From contig NZ_JAMTCH010000004.1 of NCBI RefSeq assembly GCF_024171735.1, positions 930,001 through 994,000 of the forward strand: a stretch of 64,000 nt of DNA. The letters run 5' to 3'. The notes under the pieces are model-generated. The model saw nothing but the letters and a program-made list of their open reading frames with translations, ran no database searches and was not told the DNA's origin. Positions 53,657 to 62,306 of this stretch are shown piece after piece; position 1 is the first letter of the stretch; each line of letters starts with the position of its first letter. The position numbers and the translations under genes were made by a program. The DNA is from Prauserella alba. GTDB taxonomy: Bacteria > Actinomycetota > Actinomycetes > Mycobacteriales > Pseudonocardiaceae.

Positions 53657-53684
53657 CCTGGACATCTCGGCTCGGATGTCCAGG
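53657..53684. promoter_or_regulatory. 9-bp inverted repeat upstream of the second IclR gene
   Basis: CCTGGACAT (53657-53665) and ATGTCCAGG (53676-53684) are perfect inverted copies with a 10-base spacer, 47 bases before the IclR start. A third GGACAT half lies just upstream at 53651. The layout suits an autoregulatory site. Confidence 0.55.
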
Positions 53685-53731
53685 CGCCCGAAACGGCAGG
53701 CGGCTACGACGACGTGGTGGAGGTGGCACTC

Positions 53732-54484
53732 GTGTCGGAAGGGCCCACGCTCATCGGCTCCGTGCAGCGTGCCCTGCACCTGCTCGACGCCGTCGGGGCG
53801 AGCGCGCGGCCCGTCACCGCCAAGCACCTCGCGCGCACCGTCGGAGTTCCCCTACCGACCACTTACCACCTGCTGCGCACCCTCGTCCACGAGGGCTACC
53901 TGCGCAAACTCGAAGACGGCTACGTCCTGGGCGAGCGGCTGCGACCGGCCGCACCGGAGCATGCGTCGCAGCGCCTGCTGACCCACGTCCGCCCGATCCT
54001 GCGGGCGTTGCGCGACGAGCTGCACGGTGCGGCCTACCTGGCGCTCTACACCGATGGCGAGATCGAACTGGTGGACATCGTCGACGGTCCCGACACGCCG
54101 ACCGCCGACCTGTGGGTGGGTGCCCACGAAGCAGGGCACGCCACGGCGTTCGGCAAGTGTATCCTCGCGACGCTCCCGACCGGCGAACGCGCCGACTACC
54201 TGGCCCGCCACCGGCTCGCCGACCTGACACCGCACACGATCACCGACGCCCGCGCGCTCGAGCACGCGCTGGCCACGGGCGGCGAGGTGTTCGACGACCG
54301 CCAGGAGTACCTCCTCGGCACGGCCTGCGTCGGCGGCGTCGTCCACTGTCCCGGTGTGCTCGGAGCCGTCGCGGTGTCACTGCCCGCCAGGCGGTATCGC
54401 CCCACGAGGACGGCCGCGCGGGCGATGCAACGGGCGGCGCACCGCGTCACCCGGGCCGCCGCGGCCGACACCATCACCCGGTAG
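53732..54484 (+). CDS. IclR-family transcriptional regulator of the dehydrogenase operon
   Basis: A 250-residue IclR regulator. The winged helix (GSVQRALHLLDAV, then TAKHLARTVGVPLPTTYHLLRTL) precedes an effector domain with the conserved VGAHEAGHATAFGKCILATLP and the late GTACVGGVVHCPG motif. The GTG at 53732 is chosen: GGAGG lies 8 bases upstream and the family N-terminus fits; the frame is open further upstream without support. It is the gene before the dehydrogenase E1 pair, 163 bases away on the same strand, and is its likely controller. Confidence 0.87.
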   Translation: MSEGPTLIGSVQRALHLLDAVGASARPVTAKHLARTVGVPLPTTYHLLRTLVHEGYLRKLEDGYVLGERLRPAAPEHASQRLLTHVRPILRALRDELHGAAYLALYTDGEIELVDIVDGPDTPTADLWVGAHEAGHATAFGKCILATLPTGERADYLARHRLADLTPHTITDARALEHALATGGEVFDDRQEYLLGTACVGGVVHCPGVLGAVAVSLPARRYRPTRTAARAMQRAAHRVTRAAAADTITR

Positions 54485-54647
54485 GCGGCCGCCCTATCAG
54501 TATCTGAAATCCGCGCCGTTGCCCGACGTCCGCGCAGGCGAGAAGAGTTGCCGACGAACCCACTCGCCGTCGACGACACTGCGCCGGCGAGAAGGGCCCT
54601 GCGCCAATGGGAAGACCGCGCCGATGGAAAGACTGCGGAGGACGGGC

Positions 54648-55622
54648 ATGGACACCGCGACGAGACTCGACCTGTACCGCATGATGGTGCTGATCCGCAC
54701 CTTCGAGGAAGCAATCCTGCGCGAATACCACGCCGACAAGAAGCCCGTCTTCGACATCGGCGCCGGGGCGATCCCGGGCGAGATGCACCTGTCGGCGGGC
54801 CAGGAACCGGTCGCAGCGGGCGTGTGCGCGCAGCTGACCTCGGCCGATGCCGTCACCGCCACTCACCGCCCGCACCACTTCGCGATCGCCCACGGGGTCG
54901 ACCTGCACCGGATGACCGCCGAGATCTTCGGCCGCGTCGACGGGCTCGGCAAGGGCCGCGGCGGCCACATGCACCTGTTCGACCCCGATGTGCACTTCTC
55001 GTGCTCCGGCATCATCGCCGAGGGCTACCCGCCGGCGCTGGGCCAGGCGCTGGCGTTCCAGCGGCGGGGAACCGACGGCGTCGCGGTGGCCGTGACGGGC
55101 GAGGGCGCGGCCAACCAGGGTGCGTTCCACGAATCGCTGAACCTCGCCGCGCTGTGGAAGCTGCCGGTGGTGTTCGTGGTCGAGGACAACGAGTGGGGCA
55201 TCTCGGTGCCTCGCAGCGCCTCGACGTGCATCACGTCGAACGCCGACCGCGCGGCCGCATACGGCATGCCCGGCAGGCGCGTCGAGGACAACTCCGTCGA
55301 AGGCGTGCACCAGGCGGCGGCCGAGGCCGTGGCACGGGCCCGCACCGGCGAGGGGCCCAGCCTGCTCGAGGTGCACACACTGCGGCTCTGGGGCCACTTC
55401 GAAGGCGATCCGCAGGCTTACCGGCACGACCTCGACGGCGTGCCCGGCCGCGATCCGCTGCCGACCTACGAGCAGGAGCTGCGTAGCGCGGGCGTGCTCG
55501 ACGAGGCAGCCGTCACGTCCGCGGCCGCCGACGCGTCCGAACGAGTGGAGGACGCGATCGCGTTCGCCCGGCGCAGCCCCGCACCGGCCCCGAAAGAGGC
55601 CGCCGACCTCGTATTCGCCTGA
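54648..55622 (+). CDS. 2-oxoacid/acetoin dehydrogenase E1 component, alpha subunit
   Basis: A 324-residue thiamine-diphosphate enzyme subunit. The ThDP-magnesium motif runs from GEGAANQGAFHESLNLA to VVFVVEDN. An early MVLIRTFEEAILREY helix, HLSAGQEPVAAGV and GGHMHLFD are as in acetoin and branched-chain E1-alpha proteins. With the beta subunit it decarboxylates a 2-oxo acid or cleaves acetoin and passes the acyl group to lipoate. ATG 54648 has CGGAGGA 6 bases upstream. Acetoin-type (AcoA) is the best guess from size and organisation, but pyruvate-like substrates cannot be excluded. Confidence 0.88.
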   Translation: MDTATRLDLYRMMVLIRTFEEAILREYHADKKPVFDIGAGAIPGEMHLSAGQEPVAAGVCAQLTSADAVTATHRPHHFAIAHGVDLHRMTAEIFGRVDGLGKGRGGHMHLFDPDVHFSCSGIIAEGYPPALGQALAFQRRGTDGVAVAVTGEGAANQGAFHESLNLAALWKLPVVFVVEDNEWGISVPRSASTCITSNADRAAAYGMPGRRVEDNSVEGVHQAAAEAVARARTGEGPSLLEVHTLRLWGHFEGDPQAYRHDLDGVPGRDPLPTYEQELRSAGVLDEAAVTSAAADASERVEDAIAFARRSPAPAPKEAADLVFA

Positions 55623-55685
55623 CCCGGCCCGGCTTCACCCGAGCCGCCGCACTTCGCCCGACGGCACCACACACGACCCGGCACC

Positions 55686-55720
55686 CACGACCCAGCACAC
55701 CACGACCCAGCACACCACGA
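55686..55720. repeat. 15-bp direct repeat between E1 genes
   Basis: CACGACCCAGCACAC occurs at 55686-55700 and 55701-55715, with a partial third. It lies in the 118-base gap between the E1 alpha and beta genes. Confidence 0.75.
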
Positions 55721-55740
55721 CGTAGCCACGAGGAGGAGCG

Positions 55741-56778
55741 ATGTCGCTCACCGACGCCTCGGCGCCGACCACCACCCGCCGACTCAGCACGTCGAAAGCG
55801 ATGGTGGAGGCAATCGCCGCAGAAATGGACCGCGATCAGGACGTGTTCGTGATGGGCGAGGACGTCGGCGCCTACGGCGGCATCTTCAGTTCGACAACCG
55901 GTCTGCTCGACCGGTTCGGCCCGCAGCGGGTCGTGGACACGCCGATCTCCGAGACCGCGTTCATCGGCGCGGCGATCGGTGCGGCCGTGGAAGGGATGCG
56001 GCCGATCGCCGAGCTGATGTTCGCCGACTTCTTCGGCGTCTGCATGGACCAGATCTACAACCACATGGCGAAGATCCACTACGAGTCCGGCGGCAACGTG
56101 CGCGTGCCGATAGTGCTGACGACCGCGGTCGGCGGCGGCTACTCCGACGGTGCGCAGCACTCGCAGTGCCTGTGGGGCACGTTCGCGCACCTGCCGGGGA
56201 TGAAGGTCGTCGTGCCGAGCAACCCCGCCGACGCCAAGGGACTGATGACCTCGGCGATCCGCGACGACAACCCGGTGGTCTACATGTTCCACAAGGGCAT
56301 CATGGGACTGCCGTGGATGGCGAAGAACCCGCGTTCGGTCGGCCCGGTGCCCGAGGAGGACTACGAGGTGCCGATCGGCAAGGCCGCGATCGCCCGGCCC
56401 GGCACGGACGTCACCGTCGCGACGCTGTCGCTGTCGGTGCACCACGCGCTCGACGTCGCCGACGAGCTCGCGGGCGACGACATCGACTGCGAGGTCGTCG
56501 ACCTGCGGAGCCTCGTGCCGCTCGACACCGACACGATCCTCGAATCCGTCGGCCGCACGGGCAGGCTGCTGGTGGTCGACGAGGACTACCGGTCGTTCGG
56601 CGTCTCGGGCGAGATCATCGCGAGGGTCGCCGAACGCGACCCCGGCCTGCTGACGGCACCGCCGGTGCGGGTGGCCGTACCCGACGTGCCGATCCCGTAC
56701 GCCCGGGGACTCGAGGACGCCGTGCTGCCTACGGCCGACCGGATCCGCAGTGCCGTCTTCGGCGTCATGGGGCGGTGA
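55741..56778 (+). CDS. 2-oxoacid/acetoin dehydrogenase E1 component, beta subunit
   Basis: A 345-residue transketolase-like subunit that completes the E1 heterotetramer. Typical stretches are DVFVMGEDVGAYGGIF (ThDP contact), VDTPISETAFIGAAIGAA, GGGYSDGAQHSQCLWGTFAHLPG and the C-terminal domain start CEVVDLRSLVPLDTDTI. The ATG follows GAGGAGGAGCG. Only 3 bases separate its stop from the free lipoyl-domain gene. The last third has the usual transketolase C-terminal fold for subunit contact. Confidence 0.9.
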   Translation: MSLTDASAPTTTRRLSTSKAMVEAIAAEMDRDQDVFVMGEDVGAYGGIFSSTTGLLDRFGPQRVVDTPISETAFIGAAIGAAVEGMRPIAELMFADFFGVCMDQIYNHMAKIHYESGGNVRVPIVLTTAVGGGYSDGAQHSQCLWGTFAHLPGMKVVVPSNPADAKGLMTSAIRDDNPVVYMFHKGIMGLPWMAKNPRSVGPVPEEDYEVPIGKAAIARPGTDVTVATLSLSVHHALDVADELAGDDIDCEVVDLRSLVPLDTDTILESVGRTGRLLVVDEDYRSFGVSGEIIARVAERDPGLLTAPPVRVAVPDVPIPYARGLEDAVLPTADRIRSAVFGVMGR

Positions 56779-56781
56779 GCG

Positions 56782-57027
56782 GTGACCGGAGCAGGCGGCG
56801 ACGTGCCGTTCCCCACCGTGTCGCAGTCCGACCCCGACGCCGAGGGTGTGCTCGCCACCTGGTTCGCGGCCGACGGCCAGCAGGTGTCCGAGGGGCAGCT
56901 ACTGGCCGAGGTCGCCGTCGACAAGGTGGACGTCGAGGTGCCCGCCCCCACCGGCGGGGTGGTCCGGCTGCTGGTCGGCGAGGGCGACGTCGTCAAGCAG
57001 GGCGCCCCGATCGCCCGCCTGGAGTGA
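56782..57027 (+). CDS. free-standing lipoyl/biotinyl carrier domain
   Basis: An 81-residue protein that is only a lipoyl domain. The lysine to be lipoylated lies in the AVDKVDVEVPAP hairpin, with the paired glycines in GVLATWFAADGQQVSEGQ and VVRLLVGEGDVVKQGAPI as in E2 N-terminal domains. There is no subunit-binding or acyltransferase domain, so the transfer to CoA must be done by an E2 core coded elsewhere, or the acyl group goes to another acceptor. GTG 56782 lies 3 bases after the E1 beta stop. Confidence 0.85.
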   Translation: MTGAGGDVPFPTVSQSDPDAEGVLATWFAADGQQVSEGQLLAEVAVDKVDVEVPAPTGGVVRLLVGEGDVVKQGAPIARLE

Positions 57028-57090
57028 CCAGGGCCGGCTCGGCGGCGCCGTGTCGCTCCCGTGTCGGAGCAGCGTCGTAGGATCGCGCGG

Positions 57091-58899
57091 GTGACGACCC
57101 GCGACCCGCTCGACGTGCTGAACCGGGTGTTCGGCTACGACGAGTTCCGCCCCGGACAGCAGAAGATCGTCGACCACGTCACCTCCGGCGGCGACGCGCT
57201 CGTGCTCATGCCGACCGGTGGCGGCAAATCGCTGTGCTACCAGATTCCGGCGCTGGCCCGCGACGGCACCGGCGTGGTGATCTCACCGCTCATCGCGTTG
57301 ATGCAGGACCAGGTGGACGCACTGCGCGCGCTCGGCGTGCGCGCGGGGTTCCTCAACTCGACACAGGATCCCGACGAGCGGCGGCTCACCGAGTCCCAGC
57401 TGCTCGCCGGCGAACTCGACCTGCTGTATCTCGCCCCGGAACGCCTCAACCTGGACGCGACGCGCCGGCTGCTCGACCGGGCACCGCTCGCACTGTTCGC
57501 GATCGACGAGGCGCATTGCGTGTCGCAGTGGGGGCACGACTTCCGCCCGGACTATCTCGCCTTGTCCGGTCTGCACGAGCAGTGGCCCGACGTCCCGCGT
57601 ATCGCATTGACGGCCACGGCCACGAAGGCCACGCACGCCGAGATCTCGGAGCGACTGGGCCTGGACGAGGCGCTGCACCACGTCGCCAGTTTCGACCGGC
57701 CCAACATCCAGTACCGCATCGCGCCGAAGAACGAACCGCGTAAGCAACTGCTCGACCTGCTGCGCACGGAACACGACGGCGATGCGGGCATCGTGTACTG
57801 CCTGTCCCGCAAGTCCGTCGAGGAGACCGCCGAGCTCCTCGTCCGCAACGGGATCGACGCGGTGCCGTACCACGCCGGCCTCGACGCGGCGACCCGCGAA
57901 CGTCATCAGGCCCGGTTCCTGCGTGAGGACGGGCTGATCGTGGTAGCGACGATCGCGTTCGGCATGGGCATCGACAAGCCGGACGTGCGGTTCGTCGCGC
58001 ATCTCGACCTGCCGAAGTCCGTCGAGGGCTACTACCAGGAAACGGGTCGCGCCGGCCGAGACGGGCTCCCGTCGACGGCCTGGCTCGCCTACGGCCTGCA
58101 GGACGTGATGCAGCAGCGCAAGCTCATCGAGTCGTCGGAAGGCGACCAGGCCCACCGGCGGAAGCTGGCCACGCATCTCGACGCGATGCTGGCGCTGTGC
58201 GAGACGGTCGAATGCCGCCGGGTGCAGCTGCTCGCCTACTTCGGCCAGGACGGTGAGCCGTGCGGCAACTGCGACACCTGTCTGTCGCCCCCTGAGTCGT
58301 GGGAGGGCACCGTCGCCGCGCAGAAGCTGCTGTCGACGGTCGTGCGGCTGAAACGGGAGCGGAACCAGAAGTTCGGCGCCGGGCAGATCATCGACATCCT
58401 GCGCGGCAAGACCACCACGAAGATCACGCAGCACCGGCACGACGAGCTGAGCGTGTTCGGCGTCGGTTCCGACCTGGGTGACAACGAGTGGCGCGGGGTG
58501 ATCCGGCAGCTGCTCGCGACCGGCCTGCTGGCCGTCGAGGGCGAGTACGGCACGCTCGTGACGACCCCTGCGAGCGACGAGGTGCTGTACCAGGGTAGGA
58601 AGGTGCATCTGCGCCGTGAGCCGAAACGCACGGCGACGCGCGAGAAGACCAAGCGCGCCGCCCAGCCCGCGGATCTGCCGGACGAGGCGAAGCCGGCGTT
58701 CGACCGGCTACGTGACTGGCGCGGCGCCACCGCGAAGGAGCAGGGCGTACCCGCCTACATCATCTTCCACGACGCGACGCTGCGGCAGATCGCCGTCGAC
58801 CATCCGTCCACTCTGGATGAACTGGGCCGGGTCGGCGGTGTCGGTGAGAACAAGCTGAACAAGTACGGCGAACAGATCCTGGCCGCGCTCGCCGACTGA
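57091..58899 (+). CDS. recQ: ATP-dependent DNA helicase RecQ
   Basis: A 602-residue 3'-5' helicase used in recombination repair and fork restart. Motif 0 (FRPGQQ), Walker A (PTGGGKS), DEAH in [18 protein letters not shown], motif III TATAT and motif [12 protein letters not shown] are all present. A zinc-binding region has cysteines in CETVECRR and CGNCDTC, followed by a winged helix and a C-terminal HRDC domain ([16 protein letters not shown]). The GTG at 57091 is chosen with AGGA 9 bases upstream; an in-frame GTG at 57061 is less likely. Confidence 0.96.
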   Translation: MTTRDPLDVLNRVFGYDEFRPGQQKIVDHVTSGGDALVLMPTGGGKSLCYQIPALARDGTGVVISPLIALMQDQVDALRALGVRAGFLNSTQDPDERRLTESQLLAGELDLLYLAPERLNLDATRRLLDRAPLALFAIDEAHCVSQWGHDFRPDYLALSGLHEQWPDVPRIALTATATKATHAEISERLGLDEALHHVASFDRPNIQYRIAPKNEPRKQLLDLLRTEHDGDAGIVYCLSRKSVEETAELLVRNGIDAVPYHAGLDAATRERHQARFLREDGLIVVATIAFGMGIDKPDVRFVAHLDLPKSVEGYYQETGRAGRDGLPSTAWLAYGLQDVMQQRKLIESSEGDQAHRRKLATHLDAMLALCETVECRRVQLLAYFGQDGEPCGNCDTCLSPPESWEGTVAAQKLLSTVVRLKRERNQKFGAGQIIDILRGKTTTKITQHRHDELSVFGVGSDLGDNEWRGVIRQLLATGLLAVEGEYGTLVTTPASDEVLYQGRKVHLRREPKRTATREKTKRAAQPADLPDEAKPAFDRLRDWRGATAKEQGVPAYIIFHDATLRQIAVDHPSTLDELGRVGGVGENKLNKYGEQILAALAD

Positions 58900-58912
58900 C
58901 CCGGATCGGAAT

Positions 58913-58965
58913 GCCCCCAGGGGCACTTTGGTTGCGTCCAATGCAACCAAAGTGCCCCTGGGGGC
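58913..58965. terminator. 23-bp perfect palindrome between recQ and cysQ
   Basis: Arms 58913-58935 and 58943-58965 are perfect inverted copies with a 7-base loop. They begin GCCCCCAGGGGCACTTTGG and continue into GTTGC. The position between converging genes suggests a bidirectional terminator. The length, the loss of any T-tract and the modular look (a CCCCAGGGG inner palindrome) also suit a dispersed REP/MITE-like repeat. Confidence 0.8.
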
Positions 58966-58985
58966 GCTGAACCGGCGCGCTCTCT

Positions 58986-59726
58986 TCAGGAGTGCTTCAC
59001 GATCGAGGCGAGGATGTCGTCGGCGAGTTCGGGCCTGCAGATGACCAGGTCCGGCAGGTAGGGGTGGGGCGCGTTGTACTCGAGCGGCGATCCGTCCACA
59101 CGGGACGTGAACAGTCCGGCCGACTGGACGACACCCGCCGGGGCGGCGGAATCCCACTCCCACTGGCCGCCCGCGTGCAGGTAGGCGTCGGCCTCGCCGC
59201 GCAGCACCGCCATCGCCTTGGCGCCCGCCGAGCCCATCGGGGCCAGTTCGCCGCCGAGATCGGAGGCGACTCCTGCGGCGAACTCGGGTGGCCTGCTGGC
59301 GCTCACCAGGATCCGGCGGGTGCCGTCGCTCGGCGCGAGGGTCACGTCGCCGGTCACGTAGACCGTGTCCCGGTCCGGCTGGGCCACCGCCGCGTCGGTG
59401 ATGCCCTTGCCCCGCTGCCACAGCGCGACGTGCACGGCCCAGTCGTCCCGGCCGGGCTGGGAGAACTCGCGGGTGCCGTCGAGCGGGTCGATGATCCAGA
59501 CGCGGTCGGCCGACAACCGTTCACTGCTGTCGGCCGATTCCTCGGAGAGCACGGCGTCGCCGGGGCGCTGCGCGGCGAGCCGCTCCAGCAGGAGCGCGTT
59601 CGACCGCGCGTCGCCGCGGTTGCCCAGCTCCTTCGGTGCCAGGTCGGCGCCGTCGGCACGCACGTCGAGCAACAGTTTCCCGGCTTCGACGGCCAGCTGC
59701 CCTGCGAGTTCTGCATCTGTGGTCAT
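58986..59726 (-). CDS. cysQ: 3'(2'),5'-bisphosphate nucleotidase (CysQ; inositol monophosphatase family)
   Basis: A 246-residue lithium-sensitive phosphatase. The metal-binding motifs are LSEESADS (Glu) and [12 protein letters not shown] (Asp-x-x-Asp-Gly-Thr), and a late [11 protein letters not shown] supplies the third site. CysQ removes the 3'-phosphate from PAP, the by-product of sulfotransfer by PAPS. A PAPS-type sulfotransferase is coded less than 3 kb away, which suits that role. The ATG follows no strong ribosome site, and the start is judged from the fold. It diverges from the SnoaL-like gene and shares a control region that contains a palindrome at 59777. Confidence 0.88.
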   Translation of the reverse strand: MTTDAELAGQLAVEAGKLLLDVRADGADLAPKELGNRGDARSNALLLERLAAQRPGDAVLSEESADSSERLSADRVWIIDPLDGTREFSQPGRDDWAVHVALWQRGKGITDAAVAQPDRDTVYVTGDVTLAPSDGTRRILVSASRPPEFAAGVASDLGGELAPMGSAGAKAMAVLRGEADAYLHAGGQWEWDSAAPAGVVQSAGLFTSRVDGSPLEYNAPHPYLPDLVICRPELADDILASIVKHS

Positions 59727-59776
59727 TCACCCAGCAAAGCAAGCCCGGCACCGCCCGCGCCAACGGGGTCGCGACG

Positions 59777-59788
59777 AGAACATGTTCT
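59777..59788. promoter_or_regulatory. AGAACATGTTCT palindrome, KstR-like half-match
   Basis: A perfect 12-bp palindrome AGAAC-AT-GTTCT lies between cysQ and the SnoaL-like gene, 35 bases before the latter. It has the AAC-N2-GTT core of the KstR box but not its outer T and A. It shares ten of twelve bases with the better site at 60330, so both are probably bound by the same TetR-type repressor. Confidence 0.55.
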
Positions 59789-59823
59789 TGCCACAGGCGG
59801 CGCGAACCGCGAAGCTTGTGCTC

Positions 59824-60300
59824 ATGGACCTCGCCACCCTGGAACAGATCAAGCAGGCCAAGTACCGCTACCTCCGCTGTGTCGACCTCAAACGCTGGGA
59901 CGAGCTCGCCGACGTGCTCACGGCCGACGCCACGGCCGACTACGGAAGCCCCGCACTCGGCGAACCGCTCAGCTTCACCGGCCGCGACGCGATCCTGGAG
60001 TTCCTGAAGAGCAACCTCGGCGGCACGATCATCACCACGCATTCCGCAGGTCAGCCGGAGATCGACATCGAAGGCGACTCGGCGACGGGCACGTGGTCGT
60101 TCGAGGACACGGTCATCGCGCCGGAACACGACGTGCTGATCAAGGGCGCCGCGTTCTACCGGGACCGCTATCTCCGGGGTGACGACGGCGTGTGGCGCAT
60201 CGCCCACACCGGTTACCTGCGACTCTACGAGATGATGCTGTCCACGGCGGACGTGCCGAGCCTGCGACTGACCGCCAACCTCTGGGCCGAGACGTCATGA
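59824..60300 (+). CDS. SnoaL-like (NTF2-fold) protein
   Basis: A 158-residue NTF2-fold protein. The family signature begins ATLEQIKQAKYRYLRCVDLKR, then WDELADVLTADATADYG and FTGRDAILEFL, as in the SnoaL_4 branch with hydroxylating-dioxygenase beta-like proteins. Such proteins are common in steroid and aromatic degradation clusters, often as hydratases or isomerases with unsettled reactions. The ATG at 59824 is preferred; the frame is open upstream but crosses the operator. A KstR-like palindrome precedes it, so it is probably co-regulated with the operon that starts at 60348. Confidence 0.83.
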   Translation: MDLATLEQIKQAKYRYLRCVDLKRWDELADVLTADATADYGSPALGEPLSFTGRDAILEFLKSNLGGTIITTHSAGQPEIDIEGDSATGTWSFEDTVIAPEHDVLIKGAAFYRDRYLRGDDGVWRIAHTGYLRLYEMMLSTADVPSLRLTANLWAETS

Positions 60301-60329
60301 GCGCGCACCGTACTTCATTGACCAAGATG

Positions 60330-60343
60330 TAGAACACGTTCTA
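60330..60343. promoter_or_regulatory. KstR-type operator TAGAAC-AC-GTTCTA
   Basis: This 14-base site fits the KstR consensus TNNAACNNGTTNNA at every fixed position, with perfect outer arms. It ends 4 bases before the GTG at 60348, so a bound repressor would block transcription outright. The nearness also means the message could be leaderless. KstR represses cholesterol-side-chain and ring degradation genes in mycobacteria and rhodococci. Confidence 0.7.
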
Positions 60344-60347
60344 TCGT

Positions 60348-61520
60348 GTGCGCGTGATCACGCAGCCGCTGGCGGACGCCATCGCCGAAGCCGAGAAGGT
60401 CATCGCCGACGCACCCCACGTCCGCAACGAAGCGGACCTCGTCGAGGGGTACGACTACCTCGCGGGCGGCATCCAGGCCTGCCTCCACCTGGCGCGGGCC
60501 TATCAGCGCGACCATCCGTTCTTCGTCCAGTCGACCGGTCCGTACACGAAGATGGGCCTCGACAACCCGGACGCGCTGTACTTCCACTCCTACATCCGCG
60601 ACGACGCCGAGTACGTCATCACCGGCACCCGCGGCACCACCAGGGACCTCAGCTTCCAGGTCCTGGCAGGCGACTACACCCCGGTGGAGGTGCCGGACAG
60701 CCTCACCGCGTTCGACGACCGCGAACTCGACATCACACCCGACGGAACGTTCGAGATCCGCTTCGGCCCCGACCGCAGCAAGGCGGGCAGCGGCTACTTC
60801 GTGCTCCCCGAGGGCGCGGCCATGCTCGTCGTCCGCGAGGTCTACAGCGACTGGACGGAGCGCCGCGGCACGATCCGCATCCACCGCGACGACACCGCGG
60901 GAACCGCACCACCGCCGCTCGACCGCCGTGCGATGGCAAAACGCTACGGCGTCGCGGGAAAGATGCTGCTCGGCAGACTGCAAACGTTCCTCGCCTTCCC
61001 CGAGTGGTTCTATCTCAACCTGCCGGTGAACACGCTCACCGAACCGCGCCGCACCCCTGGCGGTCTGGCGACCCAGTTCTCGGCCGTCGGGCACTACGAC
61101 CTTCCGGACGACAAGGCGATGATCGTGACGGTGCCGAAGTCGGACGCGCCGTATCAGGGCATCCAGCTCGGCAGCATGTGGTACATCTCCCTCGACTACG
61201 TCAACCACCAGACGAGTCTCACCGCCGATCAGGCCACTGTGGACCCGGACGGGCGGTTCCGGTTCGTCGTCAGTGAGCGTGACCCGGGTGTCGCCAACTG
61301 GCTGGAACGAGTGGGCCACGACCGCGGGTACGTGCAGCTGCGCTGGCAACGGCTCTCGCGGGATCTCGGCGCAGCCGACGGGCCGACCGTCGAGGTCGTG
61401 GACGTCGACGAGCTGCCGACCCGGCTGCCGTTCCACGACCACGCGAGAGTCACGCCGGAGCAGTGGTCGGCGCGGATCGCGCGCAGGCAGGCGGAGTTCG
61501 CAACGAGGATGCTGGGATGA
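60348..61520 (+). CDS. conserved protein similar to M. tuberculosis Rv3531c, unknown function
   Basis: A 390-residue soluble protein with no signal peptide (388 if the GTG at 60354 is used). It resembles DUF1214-type proteins in its WYISLDYVNHQTSLTADQA region and closing FRFVVSERDPGVANWLERVGH. It is followed at once by an SDR and a sulfotransferase gene, the same order and sizes as Rv3531c-Rv3530c-Rv3529c in the mycobacterial cholesterol-catabolism region. The KstR-type box 4 bases upstream supports the same regulon. The biochemical role is not known. Confidence 0.75.
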   Translation: MRVITQPLADAIAEAEKVIADAPHVRNEADLVEGYDYLAGGIQACLHLARAYQRDHPFFVQSTGPYTKMGLDNPDALYFHSYIRDDAEYVITGTRGTTRDLSFQVLAGDYTPVEVPDSLTAFDDRELDITPDGTFEIRFGPDRSKAGSGYFVLPEGAAMLVVREVYSDWTERRGTIRIHRDDTAGTAPPPLDRRAMAKRYGVAGKMLLGRLQTFLAFPEWFYLNLPVNTLTEPRRTPGGLATQFSAVGHYDLPDDKAMIVTVPKSDAPYQGIQLGSMWYISLDYVNHQTSLTADQATVDPDGRFRFVVSERDPGVANWLERVGHDRGYVQLRWQRLSRDLGAADGPTVEVVDVDELPTRLPFHDHARVTPEQWSARIARRQAEFATRMLG

Positions 61521-62293
61521 CGGTCCTCGCCGGCAAAGTCGTCGTGGTGTCCGGTGCGGGTCCCGGGCTGGGCAGGGCGATCGCGGTGCGCAGCGCGCAC
61601 GCGGGCGCCGACGTCGCGCTCGTAGCGCGGGACGGGCAGCGGCTCGGGAAGGTGGCTGCCGAGGTGCGCGAACTCGGCAGGCGCGTGCTCACCGTGCCCG
61701 CCGACATCACCGACGACGACGCGTGTGCCCGGATCGTCGACTCGACGCTCGCCGAGTTCGGCCGGGTCGACGCACTGGTGAACAACGCCTTCGCGATGCC
61801 GCCGATGACGGACCTGACCGAGGTGCGAATCGACAAGCTCCGGGCGGGCCTCGACGTCAACGTGTTCGCGGCACTGCGGCTCACCCGGCGCTTCGCCCCG
61901 CGGCTCGCACCGGCCGGGTCGGTCGTGATGATCAACTCGGCGGTGCTGCGGCATTCCCGGCAGCTCTACGGCGCGTACAAAATGGCGAAGTCGGCGCTGC
62001 TGTCGGTGTCGCAGAGTCTCGCCTCGGAACTCGGGCCGTCGGGCGTGCGCGTGAACTCGGTGGCACCCGGCTACATCTGGGCCGACATGCTGCAGGCCTA
62101 TTTCGCCCACCTCGCGAGCGAACGGGGCGTCGACCCGCAGCAGGTCTACGACGACACCGCCGCGACCACCGATCTGCGCAGGCTTCCGGAACCCGACGAG
62201 ATCGCCGATGCCGTCGTGTTCCTCGCATCCCCCATGGCGCGGGCGATCACCGGCCAGTGTCTCGACGTCAACGCGGGCGAGTTCCACCACTGA
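61517..62293 (+). CDS. short-chain dehydrogenase/reductase (Rv3530c-like)
   Basis: A 258-residue SDR. The cofactor loop reads VSGAGPGLGRAI. The usual NNAG is changed to NNAF (LVNNAFAMP). Catalytic residues are Ser in MINSAVL and Tyr/Lys in YGAYKMAKSAL. An Arg after beta-2 (VALVARDGQRL) suggests NADP(H) rather than NAD. The start overlaps the preceding stop (ATGA). Most likely it oxidises or reduces a hydroxyl on a steroid-derived intermediate, by position in a KstR-type operon; this is inference. Confidence 0.9.
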   Translation: MTVLAGKVVVVSGAGPGLGRAIAVRSAHAGADVALVARDGQRLGKVAAEVRELGRRVLTVPADITDDDACARIVDSTLAEFGRVDALVNNAFAMPPMTDLTEVRIDKLRAGLDVNVFAALRLTRRFAPRLAPAGSVVMINSAVLRHSRQLYGAYKMAKSALLSVSQSLASELGPSGVRVNSVAPGYIWADMLQAYFAHLASERGVDPQQVYDDTAATTDLRRLPEPDEIADAVVFLASPMARAITGQCLDVNAGEFHH

Positions 62294-62306
62294 GGAAGGC
62301 GGTGCC

